A stretch of 64,000 bases of DNA from Polyangium sp. 6x1 (GCF_029946515.1 NZ_JARZHH010000064.1:1-64000), one strand, 5' to 3'; positions 50,763-59,211 are shown, counted from the first letter of the stretch. The notes: generated from the letters alone by a model not told the origin. Translations and numbers: made by a program.

Positions 50763-51734
50763 CTAAAGATCTTTGCAGCATCGAACCCCGGTCGAATAAT
50801 CGAAGTAATCGAACGGATGGGCCCGCACCATGGAGGCGCAACCGTCCTTCTTCGACCGGGCGTAAAACCCGCCGACGAACGTGCCCTCCGGATCGTCGAT
50901 CCACTCGTCGATGTTGCCGACCATGTCGGCAATGCCGTCGCCCTCCCACCGGCTCGTGCAGGCCCGCGTCTCGCCCGTTCGGCGCAGGAGCGGCTTGTCC
51001 CCGGCCTTCACCGTGTTGAGCCGCGGATCGCTGTGACCGATGCTCGGATTGCCGTGGAGCAGCCCCGCGGGGTGCGCCTCGCGGAAAATGTTGCACTTGC
51101 CCTGATCGTATTTGTCGCCATAAGGAAAATCGCGATCGTCCTCGCCCCGGCAGGCCGTCTGCCACTCGGAGAGCGAGCAGAGCCGCTTGCCGGCGTTCTT
51201 GCAAGCGAGCGTGGCGAGCGGCCCCGTGAGGTAGCCCTGGGGGACGCGGTTTTTCCTGGAGACCGCCTTCGGCTCGAAGTTGCGCTGCGATTGCCAAAGC
51301 GGCAGCGGCGGCAGCTCGAGCCCGCGCGCCTCGGCGGGCCCCACGGCGAGGCGCTCCTGCTCCCAGAGCTTCTGGATCGAGAGCGCCTGCTTGCGGGAGG
51401 GCACGTAATACGGCGATAGATCCTGCCCCGTCTCCGCGTCGACGAGGCTCGCCTCGTACCGGTCGACGCAATAACTCTTTTTCACGCGCACCATCTCCGG
51501 CGGACACGTGGGCGCCGCCGGTTCGACGACCGCAAAATCGTCCGGCCGCTCGGGAAGCGCCGCGGGGGCGGAAGCGGACGCGGGAGCGGAAGCGGGAGCG
51601 GAAGCGGAAGCCGGAGCGGGAGCGGAGGCAGAGGCGGACGCGGAGGCGGCGCCGGGCGCGGCTTCGGGCTTTTCGTCGTCGCAGGCCATGACGAACATCG
51701 AGCCGAGCAGGATGATTCGGGGAAACGATTTCAT
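50763..51734 (-). CDS. Formylglycine-generating-enzyme (SUMF1) family lipoprotein
   Basis: A 323-residue predicted lipoprotein (lipobox VMAC) with an Ala/Ser/Pro low-complexity linker at about 25-60. An FGE-sulfatase-type domain follows: MVRVKKSYCVDRYEAS, ACKNAGKRLCSLSEWQTACRG, and GIADMVGNIDEWIDDPEGTFVGGFY, ending STGVRCCKDL. Most secreted family members lack formylglycine activity and act as binding or structural domains. The ATG at 51734 overlaps the upstream metalloprotease stop codon. Confidence 0.85.
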   Translation of the reverse strand: MKSFPRIILLGSMFVMACDDEKPEAAPGAASASASASAPAPASASAPASAPASASAPAALPERPDDFAVVEPAAPTCPPEMVRVKKSYCVDRYEASLVDAETGQDLSPYYVPSRKQALSIQKLWEQERLAVGPAEARGLELPPLPLWQSQRNFEPKAVSRKNRVPQGYLTGPLATLACKNAGKRLCSLSEWQTACRGEDDRDFPYGDKYDQGKCNIFREAHPAGLLHGNPSIGHSDPRLNTVKAGDKPLLRRTGETRACTSRWEGDGIADMVGNIDEWIDDPEGTFVGGFYARSKKDGCASMVRAHPFDYFDYSTGVRCCKDL

Positions 51735-52765
51735 TGAAATGCATGCCCCCACGGGTCGCGGCCCGAGGGCTCCGGGCAGAGGTAACGTCGGACCACGATC
51801 CAGTGGTGCATCGGATAGAGGACCGTGTCTTCCTTCATCGACAAACCCATCCGGCTCGTCTGCGCGCCGGGGAACGGCTTCTTCGGGTAGAACGGCACGA
51901 TCCCGGAGAGCGCCTCGTACTCGTCCGCGAGCCCGAGCAGATGCCCCACCTCGTGCGCGATCACCGGCAAGGACCAGCCGCTCCGCAGCGACCAGAAATA
52001 AGGCGTCCGCCCGCACGTCGTCGACAGAGGCAACGTGAGATCGACCGGCGCGCCCTCCCGCGCGGCCTGGTCATGCGGCAAAAAGGTGAAATCGTACCGG
52101 ATTGGCAATCCAAAGCGCTCGGCGTCGCGGTTCCAGTACCGCTCCGCCTCCTCGGACCAGCGCGCGAGCAGCGCCTCCATGTTGCGCCGCGTCCCCGCCG
52201 CCCGGAACTCCCCCGACGCAGGACAAGCCTCCGTCGTGTTCGATCGCGAAAACGGGACGCCTCGGCACACGACCTCCCCCTCGTACCGCTCTTTCCCGTC
52301 GCAATCCGCGAGCTCCAGCGTCCCGCCCTCCCGCGGCAGGACCACCGCGAACGTCGCCGCCACCTCCCAGCGCCCCGGCGCGCCCCCGCGCGACCGCACC
52401 CGCCGAACCTGGTAATGCATCGGTCCGAAGAAAAACCGATAATGTGGCATCGCCCCGCGAATCGTGCGCTCCCCTTCTTCCACATCGCCAAAAAAGACTT
52501 CCCGCGGCGACGGCGCGCACGTGTAAGCGTCCTCGGCGAGGGTCGTCGCGAGCACGTCCCGAAAGGTCGCGCGCGTCTCGGCGCTGAGGTCCGGCGTCAT
52601 CGATTCGAGCTCGCGCGCGACGTCGTCGCTCGGCAAAAATCGCGCATCGAAGCGCGACGCGGCACATCCAGAAGCACCGATCGCGCCGAGGACGACGAGC
52701 GCCACGACGCGCGCAGGCTTCCGCCCCGGCCTTCCGGCGCTTTTCCTTGCTTCACCCCTTCCCAT
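51731..52765 (-). CDS. Exported zinc metalloprotease (HExxH...GLxDEY)
   Basis: A 344-residue exported protein with a basic N-terminus and a hydrophobic stretch ending in a lipobox-like GASGC near residue 34. The metal site is VIAHEVGHLLGLADEY near residue 267, a metzincin/M10-M12-like arrangement with both zinc His and a GLADE third-ligand region. The C-terminus ends LYPMHHWIVVRRYLCPEP, where the Met-turn may be LYPM. It overlaps the FGE-like gene by 4 bp. The ATG at 52765 starts a normal exported N-terminus. Confidence 0.78.
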   Translation of the reverse strand: MGRGEARKSAGRPGRKPARVVALVVLGAIGASGCAASRFDARFLPSDDVARELESMTPDLSAETRATFRDVLATTLAEDAYTCAPSPREVFFGDVEEGERTIRGAMPHYRFFFGPMHYQVRRVRSRGGAPGRWEVAATFAVVLPREGGTLELADCDGKERYEGEVVCRGVPFSRSNTTEACPASGEFRAAGTRRNMEALLARWSEEAERYWNRDAERFGLPIRYDFTFLPHDQAAREGAPVDLTLPLSTTCGRTPYFWSLRSGWSLPVIAHEVGHLLGLADEYEALSGIVPFYPKKPFPGAQTSRMGLSMKEDTVLYPMHHWIVVRRYLCPEPSGRDPWGHAFQ

Positions 52766-52960
52766 CGGGCTACCAACATGGGCCCAGCAGGCGCTGCTCG
52801 GCAATCCGGATCCGGACGACGGGCACGCACGTAGGTGGGAAACCCCGGCACCCCGGGGGGAGACGATCATGGCGGGGGGAGGTTTCGCACGAAGCGCTCG
52901 AAATCGCGACTTCCCCGGGGTGACGGCACGTAGAAGACACGCTTGGAACGGAGATTGACC

Positions 52961-53215
52961 ATGAACATGAACAAGATGATGGCGACGCTGGCGGTGGGCG
53001 GGATGATCGCGGGCCTCGCGGCGTGTGGCGGCAGCCAGGCGCAGCCCGAGAACGCCGACAGCAAGGCGGGGGCCGAGGCCGGCACGGAGGCCAAGTGCAG
53101 CGGCGCCAAGGAAGGCGGCGAGCACAAGTGCTCCGGCGGCAAGTGCAGCGGGTCGAAGGAAGCCGCGCCGGCCGACGGCGCCGCCGCGCCCGCCCCGGCC
53201 GACGCGCCGAAGTGA
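52961..53215 (+). CDS. Bufferin-like RiPP precursor lipoprotein with three KCSG motifs
   Basis: An 84-residue exported peptide. The signal peptide ends in the lipobox LAAC (Cys 22), then a short linker, then KCSG motifs at 45-48, 56-59 and 61-64, and an Ala/Pro tail. DUF692 (MNIO) enzymes convert Cys in such peptides to oxazole/thioamide-type products; bufferins and related HvfA peptides do this for copper binding. A DUF692 and a DUF2063 gene follow, which strongly supports the call. ATG 52961 has a good ACGGAG site. It is unusual in ending its leader in a lipobox, which would anchor the mature peptide in a membrane. Confidence 0.85.
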   Translation: MNMNKMMATLAVGGMIAGLAACGGSQAQPENADSKAGAEAGTEAKCSGAKEGGEHKCSGGKCSGSKEAAPADGAAAPAPADAPK

Positions 53216-53217
53216 TT

Positions 53218-53240
53218 CGAGCGGCCCCCCGCGCCGCTCG
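53218..53240 (+). terminator. First hairpin after the bufferin-like gene
   Basis: CGAGCGGC pairs perfectly with GCCGCTCG around a 7-nt loop, starting 3 nt after the precursor stop codon. No T-run follows, so it may protect the 3' end of the precursor mRNA rather than terminate. Confidence 0.6.
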
Positions 53241-53244
53241 AGCC

Positions 53245-53293
53245 CGAAGGGCCGCCGCTTCCACCTCGGGTGGCGCGCGCGGCCCTTCGTTTT
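53245..53293 (+). terminator. Intrinsic-terminator-like attenuator between precursor and MNIO gene
   Basis: CGAAGGGCCGC (53245-53255) and GCGGCCCTTCG (53279-53289) are perfect 11-bp arms, with an inner CCACC-TCG-GGTGG hairpin between them and TTTT right after. This is the best intrinsic terminator in the window, yet the MNIO gene starts 29 bp later on the same strand. Partial termination here would give far more precursor mRNA than enzyme mRNA, a common RiPP arrangement. Confidence 0.75.
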
Positions 53294-53321
53294 CAAAGTC
53301 CTCCCCCCGGAGACCCCCGCG

Positions 53322-54176
53322 ATGACCGCACCCGACCCCATGCGCCTCGGCCTCCCCGACCTCGGGATCGGCGTGGGCCTGCGCCTGCCGCACTACGAGG
53401 AGATCTTCGAAACACGGCCGAAGGTCGACTGGTTCGAGATCATCAGCGAAAACTTCCTCGTGCCCGGCGGCGCGCCGCTCGCGAACCTCGAACGCGCCCT
53501 GGCCCACTACCCCGTGATCCAGCACGGCGTCTCGCTCTCGATCGGCGGCACGACCCCGATCGACTTCGACTTCCTCCGCAGCCTGCGCGCCCTCATCCGC
53601 CGGACGAAGTCCCCCTGGGTGAGCGACCACCTCTGCTGGACCGGCACCGCGACCGTGAACACCCACGATCTTCTGCCCCTGCCCTACACCGCGGAGGTCG
53701 TCCGTCACGTCGCCGCCCGCGCGCGCATCGTGCAGGACACGCTGGAAGTGCCGCTCGCGCTGGAAAACGTGTCGAGCTACCTCACGTACACGTCGAGCGA
53801 CATGACGGAGTGGGATTTCGTCAAGGCCGTCGTCGAGGAAGCGAACTGCGGCGTCCTGCTCGACGTCAACAACATCTACGTCTCCTCGGAGAACCACGGC
53901 TTCGACCCGCGTACGTACGTCGACGCGATCCCGGCCGAGCGCGTCGTGCAGATCCACCTCGCCGGCCACACGAACTACGGCGACTACATCATCGACACGC
54001 ACTCGGGCCCGGTGATCGATCCGGTCTGGGAGCTCTACCGCCGCGCGATCCGCCGCGTCGGGCCCGTCTCCACGCTGATCGAGTGGGACGAGGACATCCC
54101 CCCGCTCGCCACGCTGCTCGCCGAGGCCGAGAGAGCGCGCGTCGTCCGCGAGGAGGTTCTCTCCCATGCGAAATGA
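53322..54176 (+). CDS. MNIO-family oxidase (DUF692, BufB-like)
   Basis: A 284-residue TIM-barrel multinuclear non-heme iron oxygenase. Family blocks: GVGLRLPHYEEI, DWFEIISENF, IQHGVSLSIGG, WVSDHLCWTG, ALENVSSY, LLDVNNIYVSSENHG, IHLAGHTNYGDYIIDTH and LIEWDEDIPP, carrying the His, Asp, Glu and Asn iron ligands. It modifies Cys of the partner peptide using O2. The ATG at 53322 fits the family; Met at 53340 is an alternative. It overlaps the DUF2063 gene by 11 bp. Confidence 0.94.
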   Translation: MTAPDPMRLGLPDLGIGVGLRLPHYEEIFETRPKVDWFEIISENFLVPGGAPLANLERALAHYPVIQHGVSLSIGGTTPIDFDFLRSLRALIRRTKSPWVSDHLCWTGTATVNTHDLLPLPYTAEVVRHVAARARIVQDTLEVPLALENVSSYLTYTSSDMTEWDFVKAVVEEANCGVLLDVNNIYVSSENHGFDPRTYVDAIPAERVVQIHLAGHTNYGDYIIDTHSGPVIDPVWELYRRAIRRVGPVSTLIEWDEDIPPLATLLAEAERARVVREEVLSHAK

Positions 54177-55008
54177 TCTCGCCTCGGTGCAAGCGTTCCT
54201 CGCGAGCGTGATCCCCAATCGCGCAGCTGCGACGGGCGATCCGGCCCTCGCCGAGACCGCCGCGCGGTTCGTCACGGGAAACGCGCGCCTCACGCCGGCC
54301 GCGCAGGTCGACATCTACCGCCGCCAGTTCTGGTACCGCCACCGCGAGGTCCTGCGCGACGATTTTTCCGCGCTCGCGCGCCTGCTCGGCGACCCGAAGA
54401 TGGACGCCTTCTGCCGCGACTTCCTCGACGCCCATCCGCCCGCGCACGCCCCCTTCCGCAAGATGCTCGAGCCCGTGCCGCACTTCGCCGCGACCTGGCC
54501 CGGCTTCGAGACGGACGCCGCGCGCACGTTCGCCGCGGACATGGCGCGCTACGAGATCGCGCTCCTCGACGTGCGCGCCGCGGCCGACGCGCCGCCGCTC
54601 GATCCGCAGAAGCTCGCGAGCCTGCCCGAGGACGCCTGGGAGCGCGCGCGCATCGTGCTGCATCCGGCGGTCCAGCGGCTCGCGTTCTCCTACCCCGTGC
54701 ACCGCATCCGCAAGGCGTGGCTCGTCGCGGGCGAGCCCGCGATCGTCCCCGAAACGCCCTCGCCCGCGCACATCGCGCTCTACCGCAGCCGCGAGCTCGT
54801 CACGCACTTCGAAGAGCTCGAGCCCGAAGCCTTCACGTTGCTCTCGCTCCTCGCCGAGGGCGCGGCGCTCGTGCCCGCGCTGGGTCGCCTCGCCGAACCC
54901 TTGCCCGAGGAGCGGCAGGAGCACATCGCAGCGAGCGTCGGGCGCTGGTTCCAGCAGTGGACGACCCTCGGCATCGTGGTCGACGTCGAGCTTCCTTCAT
55001 CTTCGTAG
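54166..55008 (+). CDS. DUF2063 partner protein (BufC-like)
   Basis: A 280-residue protein whose N-terminal half matches DUF2063, formerly called a DNA-binding domain (TPAAQVDIYRRQFWYRHREVLRDDFSALARLLGDPKMDAFCRDFLDAHPP). DUF2063 proteins are the precursor-recognition partners of DUF692 oxidases in bufferin systems. The C-terminal half is a second helical domain. It overlaps the MNIO gene, so the two should be made in equal amounts. Confidence 0.9.
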   Translation: MRNDLASVQAFLASVIPNRAAATGDPALAETAARFVTGNARLTPAAQVDIYRRQFWYRHREVLRDDFSALARLLGDPKMDAFCRDFLDAHPPAHAPFRKMLEPVPHFAATWPGFETDAARTFAADMARYEIALLDVRAAADAPPLDPQKLASLPEDAWERARIVLHPAVQRLAFSYPVHRIRKAWLVAGEPAIVPETPSPAHIALYRSRELVTHFEELEPEAFTLLSLLAEGAALVPALGRLAEPLPEERQEHIAASVGRWFQQWTTLGIVVDVELPSSS

Positions 55009-55061
55009 TTGCAGAGAACCCCGACCATCGGACACCGTAGGATCCACGTACGGGGGGCAAC

Positions 55062-55502
55062 GTGCCGATGAGGGAGAGCGTCCACCAGAAGACCCTCGAC
55101 ATCCGCACCCGCGGTCGAGGTCTCTACGACGTCACGAGCGCCGTCGCAGCCGTGCTCGACGACGCCAGCATCACGATCGGCCTCTGCTCGCTCTTCCTCC
55201 AGCACACCTCGGCGAGCCTCGTCGTGCAGGAAAACGCCGACCCGGCCGTGCTCCGCGATCTCGATCGATGGATGGCGCGCGTCGCGCCCGACGGCGCCGG
55301 CTACGAGCACGACGCCGAAGGCCCGGACGACATGCCCGCGCACATCCGCGCAGCCATCACCAGCACGAGCCTCACGATCCCGATCACCGCGGGCAAACTC
55401 GCGCTCGGGACCTGGCAAGCGATCTACGTCTGGGAACACCGAACGAGCCCTCATACGAGGCGCCTCGTGATCACCCTCCTCGGCACATCCGGAAGCCCAT
55501 GA
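55062..55502 (+). CDS. YjbQ/UPF0047 family protein
   Basis: A 146-residue protein with the conserved LFLQHTSASLVVQENADPAV and YEHDAEGPDDMPAHIRAAI, ending GTWQAIYVWEHR. Members form trimers with a metal site built from His, Cys and Glu and have been linked to weak thiamine-phosphate synthase activity; the true role is unclear. The start is a GTG at 55062, five bases after GGGGGG; ATG 55068 is a possible alternative. Its end overlaps the next gene's ATG. Confidence 0.92.
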   Translation: MPMRESVHQKTLDIRTRGRGLYDVTSAVAAVLDDASITIGLCSLFLQHTSASLVVQENADPAVLRDLDRWMARVAPDGAGYEHDAEGPDDMPAHIRAAITSTSLTIPITAGKLALGTWQAIYVWEHRTSPHTRRLVITLLGTSGSP

Positions 55503-55918
55503 ACGCACGCACTTCGATCTTCGCCCGCGCCCTCCTCGTCCTTCCTTTGCCCATCGCGCTCGCCGCGGCGCTCGTCTCCGCGTGCGCCGGCAGCCTCCCC
55601 GGCAGCCTCGAAGAAGGCCGCTTCGCCACGTGCGAGACGAACGACGACTGCGCCCAGCGCGACGCCGGGACCGAGGCCGGAATCTGCTGGAACCTCCGCT
55701 GCGTGCAGTGCCGCTACGACACCGACTGCGCCGCCGGCTCGTACTGCGCCGACAACCTCTGCAAGACGCTCGATCCGAAGCCCGCCGAGGAGAAAGATCC
55801 GACGGACGAGAACGCAAAGAACATCGACGAGTGCATCAAGGCATGCGCGGACAAGGAGTGCGTCGACACGTGCAACGCGCGCTTCCCCGACGCAAAGAAG
55901 AAGCGGAGGGGCCGATGA
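55499..55918 (+). CDS. Cys-rich lipoprotein
   Basis: A 139-residue predicted lipoprotein. The signal peptide (LLVLPLPIALAAALVSAC) ends at the lipobox Cys. A compact Cys-rich domain has the pattern CETNDDCAQ...GICWNLRCVQC...DTDCAAGSYCADNLC, then an Asp/Lys-rich tail with four more Cys (CIKACADKECVDTC). The spacing is typical of small disulfide-knotted myxobacterial domains of unknown function. It overlaps both neighbours by 4 bp. Confidence 0.8.
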   Translation: MNARTSIFARALLVLPLPIALAAALVSACAGSLPGSLEEGRFATCETNDDCAQRDAGTEAGICWNLRCVQCRYDTDCAAGSYCADNLCKTLDPKPAEEKDPTDENAKNIDECIKACADKECVDTCNARFPDAKKKRRGR

Positions 55919-56622
55919 CGCTCGTCCAGACGGCCAAGGGCCTCCTCGACACGGCGCGCATCAGCGTGCCCACGGTGTTCGACGCAGCGACCGGGCGCCT
56001 CCACGCAGACGCATGCGACGAGCGGCTCGCATGGTGGTCGAGGAAGCTCTTCGCCGACGCAGAGATCAGCCTCGTCGTGCGCGGGCGCGAGCACCTCGGC
56101 GACGGCGAAGAGACGTTCATCGTGATGTCGAACCACCAGAGCCTCTACGACATCCCAGCCCTCTACCGCGCGATCCCGGATCGCCGTCTCCGCATGGTGG
56201 CGAAAGCAGAGCTCTTCGACGTCCCCGTCTGGGGCCGCGCCATGAAGGCCGCAGGCTTCATCCGCGTCGAGCGCGGCAACCGCACGCAAGCCGTCTCCGC
56301 GCTACGCACGTCGAGCAGCCACCTGGAGCCTGGATCGCTCCTGTGGATCGCCCCCGAGGGGACACGCAGCCCGACCGGGATCGTGGGCCCGTTCAAGAGC
56401 GGAGGGTTTCACATGGCGCTCGAGACCGGCCACCGCATCCTGCCCGTGGCGATCGACGGCACCCGCGACGTGCTGCCCGCGCGCGGGACGATCGTGCGCA
56501 AGGGCAAACGCGTGGTCGTGACGATCCTGCCGCCGATCGATCCGAACGCGTACGGCAAGGATCACCGCAAGGAGCTCATGGCCGCCGTGCACGACGCGAT
56601 CGTCGAGGCGATGAGTCGGTAG
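55915..56622 (+). CDS. 1-Acyl-sn-glycerol-3-phosphate acyltransferase family (PlsC-like)
   Basis: A 235-residue PlsC-superfamily acyltransferase. Motif I is SNHQSLYD (NHxxxxD active site), motif II around GFIRVERGNR, motif III PEGTRS and motif IV ILPVAID. It transfers an acyl chain to lysophosphatidate or a related lysolipid at the inner membrane. No clear N-terminal membrane helix is visible, so it is probably peripherally bound. It overlaps the Cys-rich lipoprotein by 4 bp and converges with the SGNH gene. Confidence 0.9.
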   Translation: MTLVQTAKGLLDTARISVPTVFDAATGRLHADACDERLAWWSRKLFADAEISLVVRGREHLGDGEETFIVMSNHQSLYDIPALYRAIPDRRLRMVAKAELFDVPVWGRAMKAAGFIRVERGNRTQAVSALRTSSSHLEPGSLLWIAPEGTRSPTGIVGPFKSGGFHMALETGHRILPVAIDGTRDVLPARGTIVRKGKRVVVTILPPIDPNAYGKDHRKELMAAVHDAIVEAMSR

Positions 56623-56626
56623 CGTG

Positions 56627-56731
56627 GCGCCGGGGTTTCACCCCGGACCCGACGAGGGGTTGTCCACCCCTCGACCCGGACCAGGGCAAGCCCTGGACCT
56701 CTGGTGCATCGACCGCGGTGCGGTCGATGCA
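56627..56731. repeat. Composite hairpin repeat, copy 4 (single arm)
   Basis: A lone left arm in the 117-bp gap between the convergent PlsC and SGNH genes. The hairpin order is kept: a CCGGGGT/ACCCCGG stem, a GAGGGGT/ACCCCTC stem, CCAGGGC/GCCCTGG, and a final 27-bp perfect hairpin TGCATCGACCGC-GGT-GCGGTCGATGCA. The last stem has a different sequence from the AACTGCGC stems of the other copies, yet pairs perfectly. Confidence 0.88.
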
Positions 56732-56739
56732 AGCGAGAT

Positions 56740-57678
56740 CTAAGGCGTCGTTTGCGCCGTTTTTTGCGGGCTCGGGCGGGGGCTCGTGGGGGTTTTCTCC
56801 GGGCGCAGGCGCCAAGGGTTGACGGCGTGCCTCCCCGATCCCTTGGGCAAGGCCTCGCCGTCCTTGGGCGCAGGCGCGCGCTCGGCGAGCAGCCACTTGA
56901 AGAACGCATCGGCCCAAGCCGTGCCGCCGGGCGCGTCGGGGTGAATCCCATCCGCCTGGCGGGAGATCGGCCCAGCGAGCGCGTCGGAGTCGTAGAAGCG
57001 GCACGGCGAGGTGTGCTTGCGAAACACCTCGATGATGCCGGTGTCCTTGCGCCAGAGCGGCGGCGAGACCCACACGCACGGCCTGTCGCCGACGATCTTG
57101 ACCAGCCGCTCGACCGCATCCGCGCGCGCCGCAGGATCCGTCAACGTGACCTCGTTCGCGCCGAGGTTGATGATCACGAGATCAGGGTGGTAGTCGCCGA
57201 CGAGCTTCGCGAGCTTCAAGTGCCAGCTCGTGGTGTACGAAGCCTGCTCGGAGCGGACCTCGTAGAGCGCGCCGACAGCCTTCATCTTGGGCCGCAAAGC
57301 CTGGGAAAATCCGGCCATCAGGAACGAGTCGCCGATGTGCAGGACGACAGAGCGCGGCTCGAGCGGCAGCGCCGCGTCAGGTTTGACCTCGCTCGCCGAG
57401 CCTGCCGACGTCACAGACGCAGGAGCAGCCGTCTCCGCTCCGGAAGCAGGCGTCGCCGCAGTGGCCTCGCCAGGAGCCCCGGCGGGGGGCATGGAAGGCT
57501 TCGGTCGGGCCGTATCCTCGCGGCCCGCCCGGTGCCCATCACCGTCGACAGCGCCCTGCACGTGCGTGGCGCCGGCGGGCGTGCCAGGCTGCGCCCTCGG
57601 AGGCGCGGCGGAGGCGCACGCGCCGACGAGGTAGAGAAGCGTGGGCGCGAGGAGCGTAGTGAAGCTCGAAGAGCGCAT
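56740..57678 (-). CDS. SGNH-hydrolase-fold lipoprotein
   Basis: A 312-residue predicted lipoprotein (lipobox VGAC) with a long Ala/Pro/Gly linker (about 22-95). A GDSL/SGNH hydrolase domain follows: block I VVLHIGDSFLMAG, block III INLGANEV (Asn kept, usually GxND), block V DGIHPDAPGG with the catalytic Asp and His. These enzymes hydrolyse esters, often O-acetyl groups on glycans. Start ATG 57678. It is divergent from the M50 protease over 96 bp. Confidence 0.85.
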   Translation of the reverse strand: MRSSSFTTLLAPTLLYLVGACASAAPPRAQPGTPAGATHVQGAVDGDGHRAGREDTARPKPSMPPAGAPGEATAATPASGAETAAPASVTSAGSASEVKPDAALPLEPRSVVLHIGDSFLMAGFSQALRPKMKAVGALYEVRSEQASYTTSWHLKLAKLVGDYHPDLVIINLGANEVTLTDPAARADAVERLVKIVGDRPCVWVSPPLWRKDTGIIEVFRKHTSPCRFYDSDALAGPISRQADGIHPDAPGGTAWADAFFKWLLAERAPAPKDGEALPKGSGRHAVNPWRLRPEKTPTSPRPSPQKTAQTTP

Positions 57679-57774
57679 CGGAGGTCCCAGGGCTCCGCAC
57701 TCTAAGGCACACTTCGTCCGCGCCGCAAAGAATCGGCCCGCCTCGGGCGGGCGTGCACGAGGATATTCGAGGGC

Positions 57775-59211
57775 ATGAATTTCAGGCTGTTCGGCATCGA
57801 CGTCGAGGTCCAGGCGAGCTTCTGGTTCACCACGGTGCTGCTCGGCATCAACTTCGTGGACCTGTCGCGCGGGCCCGCCGGCCTCTTGCCGCTCGCCGTC
57901 TGGGCGCTCGTCGTGCTCGTGAGCGTCCTCGTCCACGAGCTCGGCCACGCCCTGGCGATCCGGCGGCACCGCATCCAGCCAGAGATCACGCTCTACATGA
58001 TGGGCGGCGTGACCCGCTGGCAGCAGCTCCTCCCGCTCCGGCGCATCGATCACATCCTCATCAGCCTGGCCGGTCCCTTCGCAGGGTTCGCCTTCGCCAG
58101 CCTGTTCTTCGGGCTCGACTTTTGGCTCGAGCACCACGCGCCCGCCCGCATCGTGGCGCGGATCCCCTCGATCGCGCGCTTCGCGGTCGACGCCCTCATC
58201 TACGTCAACCTGCGCTGGGGCCTCATCAACCTGCTGCCCGTCCTGCCGCTCGACGGCGGGCACGTGCTCGAGCAAGCACTCGGCCCGCGGCGCGTGCGGC
58301 TCGTGGCGGGCATCTCGATGCTGGCGGGGTTCGCCGTGGTGCTCTACGCCCTGAACGACAAGCCGAGGAACCTCTTCCTGGCCATCATGTTCGGCATGCT
58401 CGCATTCCAGAGCCTGCGGCGGCTGCAAACGCTCGGGCCCGGCGACGCCGAGGAGGATCCGCGGCCGCACGCGCCGGCGCCAGACGTGGAGCCCGCGCTC
58501 TCGGGCGAGCTGCTCTCGCTCCTGCTCCGCGCCCGGCAGGCCGTCGCGGACGAGGACGTCAGCCGCGCGCGAAACCTCGTCCAGGAAATCTTCTCCTACG
58601 AGCAGCGGACAGGCGAGCCGCTCCCGCCGCGCGGACGCCGCGAGGCGTTCGAGGTGCTCGGCTGGGTCGCGCTGGTCGGAAACCACGTCGACGAAGCAGC
58701 CCAGCGCGTGGCCGAGGCGCGCAAGCTCGGCGAGGTCGATCCAGCACTCGTGGGCGCGGTTCATTTCGCCAAACGAGAGCTCAGCGCAGCACGACGCGTG
58801 CTCGAAGCAGCACGCGCGGCCGGCGACGATCGCAAGGAAATCGTCGGCCCGCTCGTGCAGATCCTCCTCGAGCAAGGCGAGGTCGCGCGAGCCGCGGCGA
58901 TCGCCTACGACATCGTCGACTCGCTCAGCGAGGACGACGCGCGCAGGATGGCAAAGCTCGCGTTCGACGGTCGCGCATTCGACTGGTCGGCGCGGCTCTC
59001 CGAGGCCGTCTTCGAGCGTCAAAAGAGCGCCGAGGACGCCTACGAGGCAGCCCGCGCGCACGCACAAGACGGCGCCTACGAGCGCGCACTCGACATGCTG
59101 CGCAAGGCCGTCGAGGCCGGCTTCAGCGACCGAGGCCGCGTCTGGTCGGACAAGGCGCTCGAAGCGCTGCGGGCACGAAGCGGGCTCGAAGCGGTCGTCC
59201 CGCGCCCGTGA
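57775..59211 (+). CDS. M50 site-2-protease-like metalloprotease with C-terminal TPRs
   Basis: A 478-residue membrane protein. The zinc motif HELGH lies in LVHELGHALAI near residue 54, in a helix; the second metal/substrate motif is LLPVLPLDGGHVL near 155; further helices bracket them. Residues about 240-478 are helical repeats of TPR type (LLSLLLRARQAVADEDVSRARNLVQEIF). M50 proteases cleave membrane-embedded regulators; the TPRs may bring substrates. It is divergent from the SGNH lipoprotein; a hairpin repeat follows its stop codon. Confidence 0.88.
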   Translation: MNFRLFGIDVEVQASFWFTTVLLGINFVDLSRGPAGLLPLAVWALVVLVSVLVHELGHALAIRRHRIQPEITLYMMGGVTRWQQLLPLRRIDHILISLAGPFAGFAFASLFFGLDFWLEHHAPARIVARIPSIARFAVDALIYVNLRWGLINLLPVLPLDGGHVLEQALGPRRVRLVAGISMLAGFAVVLYALNDKPRNLFLAIMFGMLAFQSLRRLQTLGPGDAEEDPRPHAPAPDVEPALSGELLSLLLRARQAVADEDVSRARNLVQEIFSYEQRTGEPLPPRGRREAFEVLGWVALVGNHVDEAAQRVAEARKLGEVDPALVGAVHFAKRELSAARRVLEAARAAGDDRKEIVGPLVQILLEQGEVARAAAIAYDIVDSLSEDDARRMAKLAFDGRAFDWSARLSEAVFERQKSAEDAYEAARAHAQDGAYERALDMLRKAVEAGFSDRGRVWSDKALEALRARSGLEAVVPRP

